Below are positions 22,433-24,426 of a stretch of DNA of 24,426 nt, one piece after another. The translations under genes and the position numbers were made by a program. Under the pieces are notes generated by a model. That model saw nothing but the letters and a program-made list of their open reading frames with translations. It was not told the DNA's origin and did not search any database. The stretch comes from an uncultured Verrucomicrobiota bacterium (GTDB lineage Bacteria > Verrucomicrobiota > Kiritimatiellia > RFP12 > UBA1067), in NCBI GenBank assembly GCA_946631345.1, contig CAMPAA010000014.1, positions 1 to 24,426 of the forward strand. The letters are read 5' to 3'. The stretch's first letter is position 1. Each line of letters opens with the position of its first letter.

Positions 22433-24426
22433 TTACATCTCGGCGAGCTTCTTGAGGAGAGCGTAGTTTTCCTTGAAGCCTTCCTCGGCGCCCTTGAGCA
22501 TCTCCATCGCCTTGTCCTGGCCGATCTTCTTGACGAGCTGCTTGAAGCGGTTCTCGCCCAGCTCCTTCGAGACGGCGTTCGCCGCGAAGGAGACGGTGTC
22601 GGACTTGTCGGCGCTGTCGAGCGTGAGCTTCTTGCCCGTCGCGTCCGGGTTGTAGCGCCAGAGCGGGAAGTGGACGGACTCCACCGCCGCCTTCTGGTGC
22701 GCCGGGCCGGTCTTCGTGAGGAGACCCTGCTCGATGCAGTGCGCGTACGCGATGATGATCGCCGGGCCGTTGTAGTTCTCGGCCTCGTTGAACGCCTTCA
22801 CCGTCGCCGCCGGGTTCGTGCCCATCGACACGTACGCGACGTACACGTTCTTGTACTGCATCTGCATGAGGCCGAGGTTCTTCTTGGCCTGCACCTTGCC
22901 GGACGCCGCGAACTTCGCGATCGCGCCGGTCGGCGTCGCCTTGGAGGCCTGCCCGCCCGTGTTGGAGTACACCTCGGTATCCATGACGAGGATCTTGATG
23001 TTCTTGCCCGAGGCGAGAACGTGGTCAAGCCCGCCGTAGCCGATGTCGTACGCCCAGCCGTCGCCGCCGAGAATCCACACGCTCTTGCGGACGAGGTTGT
23101 CCGCGACCGAGAGCAGCTGGCGCGAAACTTCGCAGCCCGCCTTGCAGCCGGCCTCGCACGCCTTCTTCAGTTCAGCGACGAGCTTGCGCATCTCTTCGAC
23201 GCCCTGGCCCTTTTCGTCATACTGGTTGACGGCCTTGATCTTCTCGCAGAGCGCCTTGAACTCGGCAGGAGCGCCCTCGGAGGCGATCACCTTGTCGACC
23301 AGCTCCATGGCGAAGCCGTAGAGCTTGTCGGCCGACACGCGCATGCCCATGCCGAACTGCGCGTTGTCCTCAAAGAGCGAGTTGCTCCACGCCGGGCCGC
23401 GTCCGTCCTTGCGCTGGCAGTACGGGGTGGTCGGCAGGTTGCCGCCGTAGATCGACGAGCAGCCCGTCGCGTTCGCCACGAGCAGGCGGTCGCCGCAGAT
23501 CTGCGTGAGGAGCTTGACGTAGGGCGTCTCGCCGCAGCCCGCGCACGCGCCGGAGAACTCGAACAGCGGACGCTTGAGCTGGCTGTCGAGGAGCTTGCGG
23601 GTGTCGAGCTTCGCCGGATCGACCTCGGGGAGGTTGAGGAAGAACTTCCAGTTCTCGGCCTCGGTCTTGCGGAGCGGAATCTGCTCGACCATCTTGAGCG
23701 CGCCCTTCGCCTTCATCGGGCACTGGACGACGCAGAGCTCGCAGCCCATGCAGTCCTCGGGGGCGACCTGGATCGTCACCTTCGAGCCGAAGCTCTTGGT
23801 GAGCGCCTTCGCGTCGGCGCTCTTGAACGTCGCGGGCGCGCCGGCGAGATCGTTCTCCTCGTACACCTTCATGCGGATCGCCGCGTGCGAGCAGATCGCA
23901 AGGCAGTTGCCGCACTGGATGCAGGCCGCGGGATCCCACTGCGGGATGAACGCCGCGACGTTGCGCTTCTCCCACTGCGTCGTGGCGGTAGGCCACGTGC
24001 CGTCGACGGGAAGCTCGCTGACCTTGAGCGTGTCGCCCTTCTGCGCGATCATCTTCGCGGAGACCTTCTTGACGAACTCAGGAGCGTCCGCCGGAACCGC
24101 CGCAGGCATCTTGAGCTTGCCAGCCGGAGCCGCCGGATACTTGACCTCCTCGATCGCCGCGCTCGCCGCCTCGATGCACTTCCAGTTCATCTCGACGACT
24201 TCCTGGCCCTTCTTGGAGTACGCCTTCTCGGCGTAGTCCTTGAGGACCTGGATCGGGTCGAGCTCGGTGCCGTCGGCCTTGGCGAGCTTGATGCCGGAGA
24301 GCTTGAAGAACGCGGTCTGCAGCACGGTGTTCGTGCGCGTGCCCATGCCGTTCTCAAGCGCGATCTTCGCGGCGTTGATCACGTAGAACTTGAGCTTCTT
24401 GTCGATGATCGCCTGCTCCACCTCGT
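22433..24426 (-). CDS. nifJ: Pyruvate:ferredoxin (flavodoxin) oxidoreductase, C-terminal part (runs off window)
   Basis: The enzyme converts pyruvate and CoA to acetyl-CoA and CO2 and passes electrons to ferredoxin or flavodoxin; it is cytoplasmic and central to anaerobic metabolism. About 663 residues are visible of the roughly 1,170-1,200 normal for the single-chain form. The frame continues past the right edge, so the apparent GTG at 24419-24421 is internal. Visible motifs are two ferredoxin-type 4Fe-4S clusters (CIQCGNCLAIC and CMGCELCVVQCP), the proximal-cluster CAGCGETPY, and the thiamine-diphosphate site GDGWAYDIGYGGLDH...TEVYSNTGGQ. Its strong G/C-ending codon bias suggests high expression. 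It has no evident link to the operons upstream. Confidence 0.97.
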   Translation of the reverse strand, partial: EVEQAIIDKKLKFYVINAAKIALENGMGTRTNTVLQTAFFKLSGIKLAKADGTELDPIQVLKDYAEKAYSKKGQEVVEMNWKCIEAASAAIEEVKYPAAPAGKLKMPAAVPADAPEFVKKVSAKMIAQKGDTLKVSELPVDGTWPTATTQWEKRNVAAFIPQWDPAACIQCGNCLAICSHAAIRMKVYEENDLAGAPATFKSADAKALTKSFGSKVTIQVAPEDCMGCELCVVQCPMKAKGALKMVEQIPLRKTEAENWKFFLNLPEVDPAKLDTRKLLDSQLKRPLFEFSGACAGCGETPYVKLLTQICGDRLLVANATGCSSIYGGNLPTTPYCQRKDGRGPAWSNSLFEDNAQFGMGMRVSADKLYGFAMELVDKVIASEGAPAEFKALCEKIKAVNQYDEKGQGVEEMRKLVAELKKACEAGCKAGCEVSRQLLSVADNLVRKSVWILGGDGWAYDIGYGGLDHVLASGKNIKILVMDTEVYSNTGGQASKATPTGAIAKFAASGKVQAKKNLGLMQMQYKNVYVAYVSMGTNPAATVKAFNEAENYNGPAIIIAYAHCIEQGLLTKTGPAHQKAAVESVHFPLWRYNPDATGKKLTLDSADKSDTVSFAANAVSKELGENRFKQLVKKIGQDKAMEMLKGAEEGFKENYALLKKLAEM

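Noticed and set aside
23574..24236. Plus-strand frame opposite the oxidoreductase
   Set aside because: Shadow of the pyruvate:ferredoxin oxidoreductase, whose cluster and cofactor motifs are clear.

Overview
The window reads as the chromosome of an anaerobic, GC-rich bacterium, probably of the PVC group (Kiritimatiellota/Lentisphaerota-like). This is an inference from the pyruvate:ferredoxin oxidoreductase and from large secreted proteins that combine thioredoxin-like and Ig-like (He_PIG) domains. No rRNA, tRNA or CRISPR array was seen.

Layout. (1) Positions 1-5244, minus strand: an operon that runs off the left edge. In transcription order it encodes a small Cys-containing secreted protein, a parvulin-type foldase, a 919-residue secreted thioredoxin/Ig protein and the start of another thioredoxin-like protein. 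(2) Positions 5357-7699: a 2.3 kb segment bounded by a perfect 94-bp inverted repeat. It holds one complete tyrosine recombinase gene, two different 22-bp-period repeat arrays, several 11-bp repeats and a good sigma70-type promoter just inside the left repeat, firing outward. (3) Positions 7606-22414, plus strand: a tightly packed 12-gene unit ending in a rho-independent terminator. It encodes a Cys-containing secreted protein, a parvulin lipoprotein, an O-antigen-ligase-like membrane protein, a metzincin protease, two CPYC secreted paralogues with a 1032-residue double-thioredoxin protein between them, another Cys-rich secreted protein, a HEAT-repeat protein, a thioredoxin/Ig protein, a 48-residue membrane peptide and a MauE/DoxX protein. 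(4) Positions 22433-24426, minus strand: the C-terminal part of pyruvate:ferredoxin oxidoreductase, unrelated housekeeping.

How it may work. The two divergent operons start with the same 94-bp leader, then a Cys-containing secreted protein, a GC-rich hairpin and a parvulin foldase, so they look like diverged copies of one plan. The repeats that flank the recombinase lie in the same orientation relative to each operon, and the only good outward promoter I found sits at the left end. The simplest model is an invertible promoter cassette that switches expression between two extracytoplasmic protein systems. The cargo suggests making, folding, disulfide handling, maturation and possibly glycosylation of cysteine-containing surface proteins. 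The repeats, promoter motif and gene order are visible in the sequence; the switching and the shared function are inference.
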